Positions 27,538-38,673 are shown, counted from the stretch's first letter. The stretch: DNA of 64,000 nt from Burkholderiaceae bacterium (GCA_026125795.1 JAHCKM010000005.1:186001-250000), one strand, 5' to 3'. A program made the numbers and translations. Notes: generated by a model from the letters alone, not told the origin.

Positions 27538-28215
27538 ATGACGGCACCGCTCACGCTGGCGCTTTCCAAAGGTCGCATCTTCGACGAGACGCTGCCGCTG
27601 CTGCAGCGCGCGGGCTTGTCCGTGCTCGAGGACCCCGAAACCTCGCGCCGGCTGATCCTGCCGACCAACCGCGCCGACCTGCAGGTGGTGCTGGTGCGCG
27701 CCAGCGACGTGCCGACCTACGTGCAGTACGGCGGTGCGGACTTCGGCGTGGTCGGCCTCGACGTGCTGCTCGAGCACGGCGCGGCCTGGGGACATGCCGG
27801 CGGTGCCACCGGCTTGTACCAGCCGCTCGACCTCCAGATCGCGCGTTGTCGCATGAGCGTGGCGGCGCGCGCCGACTTCGATTACCCCGCCGCGGTCAGG
27901 CAAGGTTCGCGCATCCGCGTGGCCACCAAGTACGTGCAGCTCGCACGCCAGCACTTTGCCGACAAGGGCGTGCACGTCGACCTGATCAAGCTCTATGGCT
28001 CGATGGAGCTGGCGCCGCTGACCGGCCTGGCCGAATCGATCGTCGACCTGGTGTCCACCGGCAGCACGCTGAAGGCGAACAACCTGGTCGAGGTGGAACA
28101 CATCATGGACATCAGCGCGCGGCTGATCGTCAACCCGGCGTCGCTCAAGCTCAAGCGCGAAGTGCTGCGTCCGGTGATCGACGCGCTGGCCGGCGCCTGC
28201 GAGGAGCAGCGATGA
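27538..28215 (+). CDS. hisG: ATP phosphoribosyltransferase, short form
   Basis: 225 aa. First enzyme of histidine synthesis: joins ATP and PRPP to give phosphoribosyl-ATP. The start [18 protein letters not shown], the [13 protein letters not shown] segment and the PRPP site [16 protein letters not shown] are all clear. It lacks the C-terminal regulatory domain, so it is the short form that needs HisZ, which is not in this window. An in-frame ATG at 27514 overlapping the murA stop is an alternative start. I prefer 27538 because AGGGGG lies 7 nt before it. Confidence 0.95.
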   Translation: MTAPLTLALSKGRIFDETLPLLQRAGLSVLEDPETSRRLILPTNRADLQVVLVRASDVPTYVQYGGADFGVVGLDVLLEHGAAWGHAGGATGLYQPLDLQIARCRMSVAARADFDYPAAVRQGSRIRVATKYVQLARQHFADKGVHVDLIKLYGSMELAPLTGLAESIVDLVSTGSTLKANNLVEVEHIMDISARLIVNPASLKLKREVLRPVIDALAGACEEQR

Positions 28216-28312
28216 GCGCTGCCCGGCCGCTGCCAGGGCGCTCGGTGCGCCCGAATCAAGAAGCGGCCGCTTCGGAGCCCTGCGGCACGGGGCGCGGCAT
28301 CAAGGAAGCCTC

Positions 28313-30127
28313 ATGAGCGAAAGTCTGCGCATCGCGCGCCTCGACACGGCGGCGGCGAACTTTGAAGCCCAATTCGCACGTCTGCGCCACTGGTCCGACG
28401 AGACCGATCGTGCGGTCGAAGACGCGGTGACGGCGATCCTGGCCGACGTGCGGGCCCGCGGCGACACGGCGGTGCTGCAATACACCGCCCGCTTCGACAA
28501 GCTCGAGGCAGGCTCCATGGCGGAGCTGGAGATCGGCCCCGACGTGCTGAAGCAGGCCTTCGAGGGCCTGCCCGTGGCGCCGCGTGAAGCACTGCAGGCC
28601 GCCGCCGCCCGCGTGCGCAGCTACCACGAGCACCAGCTGCGTGCCAGCAGCCTCAGCTGGCAGGTGCGCGACGACGATGGCTCGCTGCTGGGGCAGAAGG
28701 TCACACCGCTCGATCGCGTGGGCATCTACGTGCCGGGCGGCAAGGCGGCCTATCCGTCGTCGGTGCTGATGAACGCGATCCCGGCGCAGGTGGCCGGCGT
28801 CGGCCAGATCGTGATGGTGGTGCCCACACCGGGCGGTGAGCGCAACGCGTTGGTGCTTGCGGCAGCGCACCTGGCCGGCGCGCACCGCGTGTTCACGATC
28901 GGCGGCGCGCAGGCGATCGGTGCGTTGGCCTACGGCACGGCGACGGTTCCGCCCGTCGACAAGATCACCGGCCCGGGCAACGCCTATGTCGCAAGCGCGA
29001 AGCGGCGCGTGTACGGCCAGGTGGGCATCGACATGATCGCCGGCCCCAGCGAGATCCTCGTGCTGGCCGACGGCAGCGTCGATCCCGATTGGGTGGCGAT
29101 GGATCTCTTCAGCCAGGCCGAGCACGACGAACTGGCGCAGAGCATCCTGCTCGCGCCCGACGCCGCCTACCTCGACGCCGTGCAGGCGGCGCTCGATCGA
29201 TTGCTGCCGTCGCTGCCGCGCCGGGCGGTGATCCGCGCATCGCTCGAAGGACGCGGGGCGCTGGTGCGGACGCGCTCGATGCAGGAAGCCTGCGAGCTGA
29301 GCAACCGCATCGCGCCCGAGCACCTGGAGATCTGCGCTCGCGAGCCGCAGCGCTGGGAGCCACTGCTGAAGCACGCCGGCGCCATCTTTCTCGGCGGCTT
29401 CACCAGCGAAAGCCTCGGCGACTACTGTGCCGGCCCGAACCACGTGCTGCCGACCTCCGGCACCGCACGCTTCAGTTCGCCGCTCGGCGTGTACGACTTC
29501 GTCAAGCGCTCCAGCCTGATCGAGGTGAGCGCCTCCGGCGCTCGGGCGCTGGGTCCGATCGCGGCCGAGCTGGCGCTCGGCGAGGGCTTGCAGGCACATG
29601 CCCGTGCGGCGCAGTTGCGCCTCGGCGCCGCCGCGGCCGCGGAGCGCAGCGGGTTTCACTTGCGCACGGTCACCGCGGACAACGTCGACTCGCTGATCCA
29701 GCTCGACGTCGCGCCCGAGCAGCAGACTTTGGTGGGATCGGTCGCCAAGTCGATCGCGCAGGCCTCGGTGCGCACGCCGGGCCGGCCGCTGGGCATCTAC
29801 GACGGCGACACGCCGGTGGGGTTCCTGCTGCTGTGGGATGTGCGGCGCGACCCGGACGAGCCCGCCGACCAGCTCTATGTGTGGCGCATCCTGATCGACG
29901 CCCGGCACCAGCGCAAAGGCTATGGCGCCCGGACGATGGGCTGGGTCATCGACGAGGCGCGGCGCCTGGGCGTGGCATCGGTCGGGCTGTCGCACCAGGA
30001 CATGCCCGGCAACGCCGGCCCGTTCTACGAGAAGCTCGGATTTCGCTACACCGGCAAGGTCGAGCACAACGAGCGCGTGATGGTGCTCGAGCTGAATACC
30101 GTTCCCAGCGAGGTGCCCCGTGGCTGA
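28313..30127 (+). CDS. hisD: Histidinol dehydrogenase fused to a GNAT acetyltransferase
   Basis: 604 aa, about 170 more than a normal HisD. Residues 1-436 are a complete histidinol dehydrogenase, which makes histidine from histidinol with two NAD+. Zinc ligands Gln268, His271, Asp370 and His429 and the catalytic pair Glu336-His337 (APEHLE) are all in place. After a short Ala-rich linker (437-446), residues 447-595 form a GNAT domain. It has the acetyl-CoA loop QRKGYGA (533-539) and a [11 protein letters not shown]...[13 protein letters not shown] pattern like spermidine/diamine acetyltransferases (PaiA/BltD type). There is no stop between the domains and no ATG at the junction. It overlaps hisC by 8 nt. 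The role of the acetyltransferase is unknown. Confidence 0.93.
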   Translation: MSESLRIARLDTAAANFEAQFARLRHWSDETDRAVEDAVTAILADVRARGDTAVLQYTARFDKLEAGSMAELEIGPDVLKQAFEGLPVAPREALQAAAARVRSYHEHQLRASSLSWQVRDDDGSLLGQKVTPLDRVGIYVPGGKAAYPSSVLMNAIPAQVAGVGQIVMVVPTPGGERNALVLAAAHLAGAHRVFTIGGAQAIGALAYGTATVPPVDKITGPGNAYVASAKRRVYGQVGIDMIAGPSEILVLADGSVDPDWVAMDLFSQAEHDELAQSILLAPDAAYLDAVQAALDRLLPSLPRRAVIRASLEGRGALVRTRSMQEACELSNRIAPEHLEICAREPQRWEPLLKHAGAIFLGGFTSESLGDYCAGPNHVLPTSGTARFSSPLGVYDFVKRSSLIEVSASGARALGPIAAELALGEGLQAHARAAQLRLGAAAAAERSGFHLRTVTADNVDSLIQLDVAPEQQTLVGSVAKSIAQASVRTPGRPLGIYDGDTPVGFLLLWDVRRDPDEPADQLYVWRILIDARHQRKGYGARTMGWVIDEARRLGVASVGLSHQDMPGNAGPFYEKLGFRYTGKVEHNERVMVLELNTVPSEVPRG

Positions 30128-31220
30128 GACCGTGCCCCTGCAGCAGCGCATCGCGCGCGTGATCCGGCAGGACGTGCAGTCCACGCACGGCTACGCCATC
30201 CAGGACAGCAAGGGCCTGGTCAAGCTCGATGCGATGGAAAACCCGTTTGGCCTGCCGGCGCCCTTGCAGCGCGAGCTGGGCGAGAGGCTGTCGCGCGTGG
30301 CGATCAACCGTTACCCGGTGCAGAGCACGGCCGATGTCGTGGCCGCGCTGTCGCGCTACGCGCAGCTGCCGGCCGGCTGCAAGCTGATGCTCGGCAACGG
30401 CTCCGACGAGCTGATCGACATGCTGTCGGTGGCCTGCGACGTGCCCGGCGCGACGCTGCTTGCGCCGGAGCCCGGCTTCGTCATGTACCGCATGTCGGCG
30501 CAGCTGCGCGGCCTGCGCTTCGTCGGCGTGCCGTTGACGCCGGAGTTCGAACTCGACCGTGCTGCGATGCTGGCGGCCGTCGAGCACGAGCGGCCGGCGC
30601 TGACCTACATCGGCTATCCGAACAACCCCACCTGCAACCTGTGGGACGACGCGGTGATCGACGAGATCGTCGCCGCGGTGGGCGCGCAGAACGGCCTGGT
30701 GGTGTTCGACGAGGCCTATCAGCCGTTTTCGTCGCGCACCTGGATGCAGCGCATGGCGTCGCATGACCACGTGCTGGTGATGCGCACGTTGAGCAAGTTC
30801 GGACTGGCCGGCGTGCGCCTGGGATACCTGTGCGGCCACGCGGCGCTCATCGACGAGGTCGAGAAGGTGCGTCCGCCGTACAACGTGAGCGTGCTCAATG
30901 CCGAGGCGACCTTGTTCGCGCTGGACCATGCCGACGAATACGCGCGCCAGGCCGCGACGCTGCGCGCCGAACGTGAGCGGCTTCAGACGGCGTTTCGCAC
31001 CCTGCCCGGCGTGCGCAGCTATCCGAGCGAAGCCAACATGATCCTGCTGCGCGTGCCCGACGCCAAGCGCACGTTCGAAGGCATGAAGGCACGCGGCGTG
31101 CTGGTCAAGAACATCGGCGCGGCACTCGGCCACCCGTTGCTGGCCAATTGCCTGCGCCTGACGGTCGGCACGCCACAGGAGAACACCCTGATGATCGACG
31201 CCCTGAAAGCGAGCCTCTGA
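30120..31220 (+). CDS. hisC: Histidinol-phosphate aminotransferase
   Basis: 366 aa with a GTG start. A PLP-dependent aminotransferase converting imidazole-acetol phosphate to histidinol phosphate. Features include [11 protein letters not shown] near 37, [11 protein letters not shown] at 93-103, YPNNPTCN at 166-173, and the Schiff-base Lys226 in [15 protein letters not shown]. The start overlaps the end of the hisD-GNAT gene by 8 nt, and its stop overlaps the hisB start (TGATG), so translation of the three genes is probably coupled. Confidence 0.95.
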   Translation: MAETVPLQQRIARVIRQDVQSTHGYAIQDSKGLVKLDAMENPFGLPAPLQRELGERLSRVAINRYPVQSTADVVAALSRYAQLPAGCKLMLGNGSDELIDMLSVACDVPGATLLAPEPGFVMYRMSAQLRGLRFVGVPLTPEFELDRAAMLAAVEHERPALTYIGYPNNPTCNLWDDAVIDEIVAAVGAQNGLVVFDEAYQPFSSRTWMQRMASHDHVLVMRTLSKFGLAGVRLGYLCGHAALIDEVEKVRPPYNVSVLNAEATLFALDHADEYARQAATLRAERERLQTAFRTLPGVRSYPSEANMILLRVPDAKRTFEGMKARGVLVKNIGAALGHPLLANCLRLTVGTPQENTLMIDALKASL

Positions 31221-31819
31221 TGATGACCGCGCCGCGCACCGCCGACGTCACGCGCAACACCAAGGAAACGCAGATCCGTGTGCAGGTGAATCTCGATGGT
31301 ACGGGGCAGGCCAAACTCGCCACGGGGATCGGCTTCTTCGACCACATGCTCGATCAGGTGGCGCGCCATGGCCTGGTCGATCTGGATGTCGACGCCAAGG
31401 GCGACCTGCACATCGACGGCCACCATCTGGTCGAAGACGTCGGCATCACGCTGGGCATGGCGGTGGCCAAGGCGGTGGGCGACAAGGCTGGCATCACGCG
31501 TTACGGCCACGCCTACGTACCGCTCGACGAGGCGCTGTCGCGCGTGGTGGTCGACTTCTCCGGCCGCCCTGGGCTTCACATGCGCGTGCCGTTCAAGGCA
31601 TCGATGATCGGCGGCTTCGACACGCAGCTCGCCTACGAGTTCTTCCAGGGCTTCTCCAACCATGCCCTGGTGACGCTGCACATCGATAACCTGCACGGCG
31701 ACAACGCCCACCACCAGTGCGAAACGGTGTTCAAGGCATTCGCCCGGGCGCTGCGCATGGCGCTTGCGGCCGACCCCCGGTCGGCCGGCGTCGTGCCGTC
31801 GACCAAGGGCACGCTGTGA
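31220..31819 (+). CDS. hisB: Imidazoleglycerol-phosphate dehydratase
   Basis: 199 aa. Monofunctional HisB, without the N-terminal phosphatase domain found in E. coli. It dehydrates imidazole glycerol phosphate using Mn2+. Metal-binding His clusters are visible in [23 protein letters not shown] and the later [16 protein letters not shown]. The ATG at 31220 overlaps the hisC stop; a second ATG follows directly. A separate histidinol-phosphate phosphatase is therefore needed, and none is in this operon. Confidence 0.95.
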   Translation: MMTAPRTADVTRNTKETQIRVQVNLDGTGQAKLATGIGFFDHMLDQVARHGLVDLDVDAKGDLHIDGHHLVEDVGITLGMAVAKAVGDKAGITRYGHAYVPLDEALSRVVVDFSGRPGLHMRVPFKASMIGGFDTQLAYEFFQGFSNHALVTLHIDNLHGDNAHHQCETVFKAFARALRMALAADPRSAGVVPSTKGTL

Positions 31820-31850
31820 GGGGGAGCCGACGGGCCGTCCCGAGGCACGG

Positions 31851-31893
31851 CGCTCCCCCTTGGGCGAACGCGAGCGCAGCGAGCAAGGGGGCA
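31851..31893. repeat. GC-rich palindromic repeat between hisB and hisH
   Basis: CGCTCCCCCTTGGGCG...GCGAGCAAGGGGGC forms an imperfect hairpin whose arms (GCTCCCCCTTG and CAAGGGGGC) are close complements. It shares blocks with repeats at 88-153 and 23216-23300. There is no U-run, so a terminator is unlikely; it may stabilise or attenuate the his mRNA. Confidence 0.45.
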
Positions 31894-31901
31894 CACTGAC
31901 C

Positions 31902-32555
31902 ATGGCACGGCGTGTAGGGGTGGTCGACCATGGCATGGGCAACCTGCGCTCGGTGGCGCAGGCGGTCAAGCATGTGGCGGCCGGCACGGATTGGGAGGTC
32001 GTGATCGCATCGCGCCCGGAACAGGTGGCGTCGGCCGATCGTGTGGTGCTGCCGGGTCAGGGTGCGATGCGCGACTGCATGCGCGAGCTCGAGACCACCG
32101 GCTTGAAACCGGCAGTGCTCGAAGCCGTGCGCCGCAAGCCGTTGATGGGCGTTTGCGTCGGCATGCAGATGTTGCTCGACCACAGTGAAGAGCAGGACAC
32201 GCCCGGATTGGGGTTGATCCCGGGGCGCGTGGTGCGGTTCAGGCTCGAAGGTCGTTTTCAGAGCGACGGCAGCCACTTCAAGCTGCCGCAGATGGGCTGG
32301 AACCAGGTGCGCCAGCGGCCGGGCGCCTCGCATCCGATGTGGCGCGACGTGCCAGATGAGAGCTACTTCTATTTCCTGCACAGCTACTACGCGATACCGT
32401 CGGACGAATGCCACAGCGCCGCGGACAGCGACTACGGCGGGCGCTTTACCTGCGCAGTGGCGCGCGATAACATTTTTGCCACCCAGTTCCACCCAGAGAA
32501 GAGCGCCACCCACGGTCTGACCCTCTATCGGAACTTTCTCGCCTGGACGCCTTGA
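31902..32555 (+). CDS. hisH: Imidazole glycerol phosphate synthase, glutaminase subunit
   Basis: 217 aa. The glutaminase that feeds ammonia to HisF. Class I amidotransferase triad: Cys85 in GVCVGMQM, His197 and Glu199 in FHPEKS. The opening [14 protein letters not shown] and [12 protein letters not shown] are typical. The frame extends upstream through the repeat, but the ATG at 31902 gives the standard start. It forms the cyclase complex with HisF, encoded 0.9 kb downstream. Confidence 0.95.
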   Translation: MARRVGVVDHGMGNLRSVAQAVKHVAAGTDWEVVIASRPEQVASADRVVLPGQGAMRDCMRELETTGLKPAVLEAVRRKPLMGVCVGMQMLLDHSEEQDTPGLGLIPGRVVRFRLEGRFQSDGSHFKLPQMGWNQVRQRPGASHPMWRDVPDESYFYFLHSYYAIPSDECHSAADSDYGGRFTCAVARDNIFATQFHPEKSATHGLTLYRNFLAWTP

Positions 32556-32649
32556 ACGCGCAGCGGCCTGGAGCGCCGCGCCATCGAAGGCCCAAGAGCA
32601 AAACAATCACCACCCCCGCACAGCGAGACCGCATCCGCTCGGACGAGCC

Positions 32650-33393
32650 ATGCTGCTGATCCCCGCGATCGATCTGAAAGACGGCAAGTGTGTCCGCCTC
32701 GAACAGGGCGACATGAAGACGGCCACCACCTTCGGCGACAACCCGGCCGCGATGGCGCGCCGCTGGCTCGACGCGGGCGCGCGCCGCCTGCACCTGGTGG
32801 ACCTCAACGGTGCGTTCGCCGGCAAGCCGGTCAACGAGGCCGCGGTCAAGGCGATCGTGCGCGAAGTCGGCGACCAGATCCCGGTGCAGATGGGCGGCGG
32901 CCTGCGCGACCTCGACACCATCGAGCGTTTTCTCGACGACGGGCTGAGCTACGTGATCATCGGCACTGCGGCGGTCAAGAACCCGGGCTTCCTCAAGGAC
33001 GCCTGCAGCGCCTTCGGCGGCCACGTGATCGTGGGGCTCGATGCCAGGGACGGCAAGGTTGCCACCGACGGCTGGAGCAAGCTCACCGGCCATGAAGTGA
33101 TCGACCTGGCCAAGAAGTTCGAGGATTACGGCGTCGAAGCCGTCGTCTACACCGACATCGGCCGCGACGGCATGCTCACCGGCGTGAACATCGAGGCCAC
33201 GGTCAAGCTCGCGCAGGCGCTCACGATCCCGGTGTTCGCATCCGGCGGCCTGAGCGGCATCGCCGACATCGAGAAGCTCTGCGCGGTCGAACAAGAAGGC
33301 GTGCAGGGCGTGATCTGCGGGCGAGCGCTCTACAACGGCTCGCTCGACTTCGTCGCGGCGCAGAAGCGCGTCGACGAGCTGAACGGCGGTTGA
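32650..33393 (+). CDS. hisA: ProFAR isomerase (HisA)
   Basis: 247 aa. A TIM-barrel isomerase that opens the ribose ring of ProFAR. Catalytic Asp8 ([13 protein letters not shown]) and the second Asp in [13 protein letters not shown] are present, along with the phosphate-binding loops VQMGGGLRD and FASGGLSG. The gene is homologous to the adjacent hisF, the classic half-barrel duplication. A 94-nt spacer after hisH holds no clear signal. Confidence 0.95.
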   Translation: MLLIPAIDLKDGKCVRLEQGDMKTATTFGDNPAAMARRWLDAGARRLHLVDLNGAFAGKPVNEAAVKAIVREVGDQIPVQMGGGLRDLDTIERFLDDGLSYVIIGTAAVKNPGFLKDACSAFGGHVIVGLDARDGKVATDGWSKLTGHEVIDLAKKFEDYGVEAVVYTDIGRDGMLTGVNIEATVKLAQALTIPVFASGGLSGIADIEKLCAVEQEGVQGVICGRALYNGSLDFVAAQKRVDELNGG

Positions 33394-33430
33394 TTTCCAC
33401 CAGGGCGCTGCTCGCGCGCCGTTTCCAGAC

Positions 33431-34206
<776 letters not shown>

Positions 34207-34210
<4 letters not shown>

Positions 34211-34791
34211 AGCGCGGCCGCCCGCGGGCCGGCCCGGCCGACCTGCCGCACGAGGTGCGCATCGTCGGGGGGGTCTTCAAGCGCAGCAAGCTTCCCGTGC
34301 CGGACAAGCCGGGCCTGCGACCGACCCCGCAGCGGCTGCGCGAAACCTTGTTCAACTGGCTGGGGCAGGATCTTTCGGGCTGGGTCTGCCTCGACGCGTT
34401 CGCCGGCAGCGGTGCGCTCGGGTTCGAGGCGGCATCGCGCGGGGCGGCATCGGTGATCATGCTGGAGCGCGACCCCGACCTGGTTGCCCTGCTGCGCGCA
34501 AGCCAGCAGCGGCTCAAAGCCGATGCGGTGCGGGTCGAGCGCGCGGATGCGTTGTCGTGGATGCGCGCTGCCTCGCCCGGCCAGTTTGATCTGGTGTTGC
34601 TCGACCCGCCGTTTGATGCGCCTGCGCTGTTGTCTGCAGCTGTCGAAGCGTCCACTCACTTGGTCAAATCATTCGGCGCACTCTATGTGGAGGCAGCTGA
34701 CGCCGCTCTGGTGGCGCCGCAGGGATTCATGCCTTGGCGGCAAGCCCGCATCGGGTCGGTCTGGGCTCAGGTGCTGCGGCGCAACAGCTAA
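34207..34791 (+). CDS. rsmD: 16S rRNA (guanine(966)-N(2))-methyltransferase
   Basis: 194 aa with a GTG start. Methylates G966 of 16S rRNA during 30S assembly. Motifs include [34 protein letters not shown], the SAM-binding [10 protein letters not shown] (63-72) and the catalytic DPPF (133-136). The start overlaps the hisF stop (GTGA), so translation may be coupled to the histidine genes although the functions are unrelated. coaD follows after 32 nt, the usual rsmD-coaD pair. Confidence 0.93.
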
Positions 34792-34823
34792 ACTGCCCGC
34801 GCCCTCAGACCAGGAGAGCCGAC

Positions 34824-35330
34824 ATGGCGCACCGCAGTCCGCTGATCGCCGTCTATCCCGGCACTTTCGATCCGATGACGCTGGGCCATGAAGACCTGAT
34901 GCGTCGCGCGAGCGGACTGTTCGACAAGCTGCTGCTGGCGGTGGCTGCGGGCCATCACAAGCGCACGATGTTCACCATCGACGAGCGCATCGACATCGCG
35001 CGCGAGGTGGCGGCGCCTTACAAGAACGTCGACGTGGTGGCATTTCGCGGCCTGCTGCGCGACTTCGTGGTTGAAAACGGCGGCAAGGTGGTGGTGCGCG
35101 GCCTGCGCGCGGTGAGCGACTTCGAATACGAGTTCCAGATGGCCGGCATGAACCGGCAACTGATGCCCGATGTCGAAACCATCTTCATGACGCCATCGGA
35201 CCAATACCAGTTCGTCAGCGGCACCTTTGTGCGCGAGATCGCGATGCTGGGCGGCGACGTGTCGAAGTTCGTGGCACCTTCGGTGCTGCGCCGGCTGCAG
35301 GATCGGGTCACGCGCACCGAGGACACTTGA
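34824..35330 (+). CDS. coaD: Phosphopantetheine adenylyltransferase
   Basis: 168 aa. Makes dephospho-CoA from ATP and 4'-phosphopantetheine, the fourth step of CoA synthesis. The nucleotidyltransferase motif is in [15 protein letters not shown] (TxGH ending at His22). Further signatures are [19 protein letters not shown] and the SGTFVREIA region. The ATG at 34824 has an AGGAGAG ribosome site; the longer open frame upstream overlaps rsmD and is not used. Confidence 0.95.
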   Translation: MAHRSPLIAVYPGTFDPMTLGHEDLMRRASGLFDKLLLAVAAGHHKRTMFTIDERIDIAREVAAPYKNVDVVAFRGLLRDFVVENGGKVVVRGLRAVSDFEYEFQMAGMNRQLMPDVETIFMTPSDQYQFVSGTFVREIAMLGGDVSKFVAPSVLRRLQDRVTRTEDT

Positions 35331-35340
35331 TCTGCTGTAG

Positions 35341-35616
<276 letters not shown>

Positions 35617-35624
35617 AGAGCGCG

Positions 35625-36032
35625 TCAGCGCGACGCCTGGGCGCCGCGATACAGCGTGACGGTGTGCGGCTTGTCGGACCGGCGCTTCGACGCAGCCGGC
35701 TTGCACGCCGCGCCCTTTGCGCAGGAGACTTCGCCCAGCGAGGCCTTGGAACCACCGATCAACGCTGGTCCCTGGCGCGCGGCCAGGCGCTCGGCGTGCA
35801 ACCGGGCGCGCTCCAGTTCGTCGGCCGCGCGCGCATCGCGCAACGCGGCCCGGCGGGTCTGCGCAGCCTGCTGTGCGCTTCGCGGGTCGCCCACGTCGAT
35901 CGTGCGGCCCTGTGCGCAGGGCTCCTGCGAGTAGGCACGGCCATCCGGGCCGCACCGGTAGACCTGCGTCTGTGCCGATGCGGAGCCCACCCAGAGCAGG
36001 GTGAGCACGACCAAACCGGTGGCCCGGCTCAT
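35625..36032 (-). CDS. DUF4124-type periplasmic protein
   Basis: 135 aa. A signal peptide ([20 protein letters not shown]) is followed by [18 protein letters not shown], the short cysteine-bearing motif of DUF4124 proteins. The rest is Arg/Ala-rich and probably helical, with two more cysteines late in the protein. The function is unknown. The start overlaps the pth stop (ATGA on the minus strand), so it is probably co-translated with pth. The open frame extends further upstream inside pth and is not coding there. Confidence 0.75.
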   Translation of the reverse strand: MSRATGLVVLTLLWVGSASAQTQVYRCGPDGRAYSQEPCAQGRTIDVGDPRSAQQAAQTRRAALRDARAADELERARLHAERLAARQGPALIGGSKASLGEVSCAKGAACKPAASKRRSDKPHTVTLYRGAQASR

Positions 36033-36655
36033 TTTGCTGGCGCCGCCGGGGCGGCTCCGTTCACCGGGGTCGCCGCCGCGACCTTGGGTTTGGCGTGGAT
36101 CTTCATCATCGCGCGCTCCATCGGTCCATCGATCAACAGGTCCAGCGCATCGAGCGAACGCTCGACGCATGATTCGATCAACTCGCGCTGCTCGGGCGAG
36201 GGCTTGCGCAGCACCCAGTCGGCCACCTCGTCGCGGTTGCCGGGATGGCCCACGCCGATGCGCAGGCGCCAGAAGTCAGCGGTGCCGAGCTGGGCCTGCA
36301 GGTCCTTCAAGCCGTTGTGGCCGGCCACACCGCCGCCGAGCTTGACCTTCATCTGGCCCGGCGGCAGATCGATTTCGTCGTGCACGACCAGCACGTCCTG
36401 CGGGGCGATCTTGAAGAAGCGAGCCAGCGCCGCCACCGACTTGCCCGACAGGTTCATGTAGGTCTGCGGTTCCAGCAGGTACAGCGGCCCGTCGGCACGG
36501 TTCACGCGCGCCAGCAGGCCGTGATAAGCACGGTCGTGCTTCAGCGACGCCCCGAGCTTGCGCGCGGCGCCGTCGACCCACCAGAAGCCCACGTTGTGGC
36601 GGGTGCGCTCGTATTCGGTGCCTGGGTTGCCGAGGCCGACGATCAATCGAATCAT
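36029..36655 (-). CDS. pth: Peptidyl-tRNA hydrolase
   Basis: 208 aa. Releases tRNA from peptidyl-tRNAs that drop off the ribosome. The start [23 protein letters not shown] carries Asn10 and catalytic His20. FMNLSG-like [21 protein letters not shown] and [13 protein letters not shown] are also typical. A proline/alanine-rich C-terminal tail (from about 190) is extra. It follows rplY on the same strand, with an intrinsic terminator between them. Confidence 0.95.
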   Translation of the reverse strand: MIRLIVGLGNPGTEYERTRHNVGFWWVDGAARKLGASLKHDRAYHGLLARVNRADGPLYLLEPQTYMNLSGKSVAALARFFKIAPQDVLVVHDEIDLPPGQMKVKLGGGVAGHNGLKDLQAQLGTADFWRLRIGVGHPGNRDEVADWVLRKPSPEQRELIESCVERSLDALDLLIDGPMERAMMKIHAKPKVAAATPVNGAAPAAPAK

Positions 36656-36679
36656 GGGTGCAATTATCGAGGCCGGTGC

Positions 36680-36709
36680 AAAACAAAACGGCCCCCGTCG
36701 GGGGGCCGC
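36680..36709 (-). terminator. Rho-independent terminator after rplY
   Basis: On the minus strand: CGGCCCCCC-GAC-GGGGGCCG, followed directly by TTTTGTTTTGC. A strong GC hairpin plus a U-rich tract, between rplY (ends 36746) and pth (starts 36655). Confidence 0.8.
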
Positions 36710-36745
36710 TGATGGGGGAGGCGCGCCAAGCCAGGCGCGGCCTCG

Positions 36746-37456
36746 TCACTTCTTCTTCTTGTCGTCCTTGGCGGGTGCCGCCGGCGCCTTGGCAGCTGCC
36801 TTGGCGGCCGGTGCAGCAGCGGGCGCCGGAGCCGCGCCGGCCGCCGGGGCACCGCCGGGCGCCGCGCCCGCCTCAGCGGCCGCGACTTCCTCTTCTTCGA
36901 CCTTGGGCATCGTCACCGCGACGATCACCGGGTTGAGCTTGCCGTGCCGCACGATGCGCACGCCGGCCGGCGGCACGATGTCGGACACGTGCAGCGACTG
37001 GCCCTTGACCAGCGCGCTCAGGTCGACGCCGATGAACTCGGGCAGCTGCGTGGCCAGGCACTCGACCTCGACGTCGGTGGCCACGTGGTTGACCAGGCAC
37101 TTGTCAGTCTTGACCGCGGGCGAGTTCTCTTCGCCGCTGTAGTGCAACGGCACCTTGATGCGCACGCGCGTGTTGGCATCGACGCGCTGGAAATCGATGT
37201 GCAGAACCTGCTGCTTCCACGGGTGCATCTGAAAATCGCGCAGCAGCACCTTCTGCGTCTGGCCCGCGAGCTCCATCTCGAGCACCGAAGAATGGAAGGC
37301 TTCCTTCTTCAGCGCGTGGAACAGCGCGTTGTGATCGACCTCGATCGTGCGCGGGTCACCCGCGCCGTAGACGATGCCGGGCACCTTGCCCGAACTGCGC
37401 AGGCGGCGGCTCGCTCCGGTCCCCTGCTGTGTGCGCTCGAAAGCGACGAACTTCAT
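36746..37456 (-). CDS. rplY: 50S ribosomal protein L25/general stress protein Ctc
   Basis: 236 aa. Binds 5S rRNA in the central protuberance of the large subunit. It is the long Ctc-type: an N-terminal L25 domain ([20 protein letters not shown]) plus the C-terminal beta domain ([25 protein letters not shown]). It also has a low-complexity Ala/Pro/Lys tail from about residue 188 to the end. The ribosome-binding site GGAG lies inside a small perfect hairpin. It sits between prs and pth, the usual Betaproteobacterial order. Confidence 0.95.
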   Translation of the reverse strand: MKFVAFERTQQGTGASRRLRSSGKVPGIVYGAGDPRTIEVDHNALFHALKKEAFHSSVLEMELAGQTQKVLLRDFQMHPWKQQVLHIDFQRVDANTRVRIKVPLHYSGEENSPAVKTDKCLVNHVATDVEVECLATQLPEFIGVDLSALVKGQSLHVSDIVPPAGVRIVRHGKLNPVIVAVTMPKVEEEEVAAAEAGAAPGGAPAAGAAPAPAAAPAAKAAAKAPAAPAKDDKKKK

Positions 37457-37458
37457 TT

Positions 37459-37473
37459 TTCACTCCAAGTGAA
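37459..37473 (-). promoter_or_regulatory. Hairpin over the rplY ribosome-binding site
   Basis: On the minus strand TTCACT-TGG-AGTGAA is a perfect 6-bp inverted repeat that includes the GGAG ribosome site and ends 2 nt before the ATG. It could limit or gate translation of L25. This is seen in sequence; function is inference. Confidence 0.4.
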
Positions 37474-37502
37474 TGAGGGCCCGCGACCAGGCTCCTCGAC
37501 AT

Positions 37503-37518
37503 AGGACTCGGCCGAGTC
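37503..37518. repeat. Perfect 16-bp palindrome in the prs-rplY spacer
   Basis: GGACTCGGCCGAGTCC is fully self-complementary. It lies just after the prs terminator and about 47 nt upstream of the rplY start. It could be a protein-binding site or an RNA structure. Confidence 0.5.
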
Positions 37519-37520
37519 CA

Positions 37521-37550
37521 AAACCAGAAAGGGTTCCCGCAAGGGAACCC
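37521..37550 (-). terminator. Rho-independent terminator after prs
   Basis: On the minus strand GGGTTCCC-TTGC-GGGAACCC is a perfect 8-bp stem with a 4-nt loop, followed by TTTCTGGTTTT. It starts 10 nt after the prs stop. It should separate prs from rplY, at least in part. Confidence 0.8.
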
Positions 37551-37559
37551 GCTGTCCTA

Positions 37560-38522
37560 TCAGAAATTGTTGTTCTGCTCCGCAAACAGCGACGTCACCG
37601 ACTCGCCATCGGAAATCCGTCGGATCGTCTCGGCAAACAAGAACGCGACAGACAGCTGCCGGATCTTCTTGCACGCCAGCGCGACATCGCTGAGCGGGAT
37701 GGTGTTGGTGATCACCACCTCGTCGAGCTGGCTCTTGGTGATGCGTTCGATCGCCGGACCGGAAAACACCGGATGTGTGCAATAGGCGTAGACGCGTTTG
37801 GCGCCGCGCTCCTTCAGCACCTCGGCGGCCTTCACCAGCGTGCCTGCGGTGTCGATCATGTCGTCCATGATCACGCAGTTGCGGCCCTCGATCTCACCGA
37901 TGACGTGCATCACCTCCGACACGTTGGCTGCAGCGCGCCGCTTGTCGATGATGGCTAGGTCGCTGCCAAGCTGCTTGGCCAGCGCGCGCGCGCGCACCAC
38001 GCCGCCGACATCGGGCGATACCACCACCAGGTTGGGATAGGCCTTGCTCTTGAGGTCGGACAGCAGCACCGGCGAGGCGTAGATGTTGTCGACCGGGATG
38101 TCGAAGAAGCCCTGGATCTGGTCGGCGTGCAGGTCCATCGTCAGCAACCGCTCGACGCCCACCGTCTCCAGCAGGTTGGCCACCACTTTGGCGCTGATCG
38201 GCACGCGCGTGGAGCGCGGGCGGCGATCCTGCCGCGCATAGCCGAAGTACGGAATCACGGCGGTGATGCGGCGCGCGCTGGCGCGCTTGAACGCATCGAC
38301 CATGATCATCAGCTCCATCAGGAACTCGTTGGTTGGCGCGCAGGTCGGCTGCACCACGAACACATCGCGTGCGCGCACGTTCTGCTGGATCTCGACGTCG
38401 ACTTCGCCGTCGGAGAAGCGGCTCACCTTGGCCTTGCCCAGCTCCACGCCCAGGGTCTGGGCGATCTCGCGCGCCAGCGCCGGGTTGGCATTGCCGGTGA
38501 AGAGCACGGTGTTGAACAGCAC
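37560..38522 (-). CDS. prs: Ribose-phosphate pyrophosphokinase (PRPP synthetase)
   Basis: 320 aa. Makes PRPP from ribose-5-phosphate and ATP for nucleotide, histidine and NAD synthesis. Motifs: [48 protein letters not shown] and the PRPP-binding [13 protein letters not shown]. No ATG fits. The GTG at 38522 (reads [17 protein letters not shown]) has GAGAGG 8 nt upstream and gives the normal length. The longer open frame beyond it runs through tRNA-Gln and ispE and is not coding. Confidence 0.93.
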   Translation of the reverse strand: MLFNTVLFTGNANPALAREIAQTLGVELGKAKVSRFSDGEVDVEIQQNVRARDVFVVQPTCAPTNEFLMELMIMVDAFKRASARRITAVIPYFGYARQDRRPRSTRVPISAKVVANLLETVGVERLLTMDLHADQIQGFFDIPVDNIYASPVLLSDLKSKAYPNLVVVSPDVGGVVRARALAKQLGSDLAIIDKRRAAANVSEVMHVIGEIEGRNCVIMDDMIDTAGTLVKAAEVLKERGAKRVYAYCTHPVFSGPAIERITKSQLDEVVITNTIPLSDVALACKKIRQLSVAFLFAETIRRISDGESVTSLFAEQNNNF

Positions 38523-38554
38523 GGCGCTGGGCCTCTCAGGTGCGGCGGGAGATC

Positions 38555-38631
38555 TGGCAGGGGAGGAAGGATTCGAACCCTCGAATGTCGGAATCAAAAT
38601 CCGATGCCTTAACCAACTTGGCGACTCCCCT
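38555..38631 (-). tRNA. tRNA-Gln (UUG)
   Basis: 77 nt on the minus strand with the CCA end encoded. Acceptor AGGGGAG pairs with CTCCCCT. The anticodon stem is TCGGA/TCCGA and the loop TTTTGAT gives anticodon TTG. The T arm contains GGTTCGAATCC. It lies between ispE and prs, as in many Beta- and Gammaproteobacteria. Confidence 0.95.
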
Positions 38632-38673
38632 ACACAGGTGCGTCCGTTGCCGACCGCACCCCTCGAAACCGGC

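Noticed and set aside
28256-30184. 642-codon open frame on the minus strand
   Set aside because: Antisense over the HisD-GNAT gene, whose domains and catalytic residues are intact.
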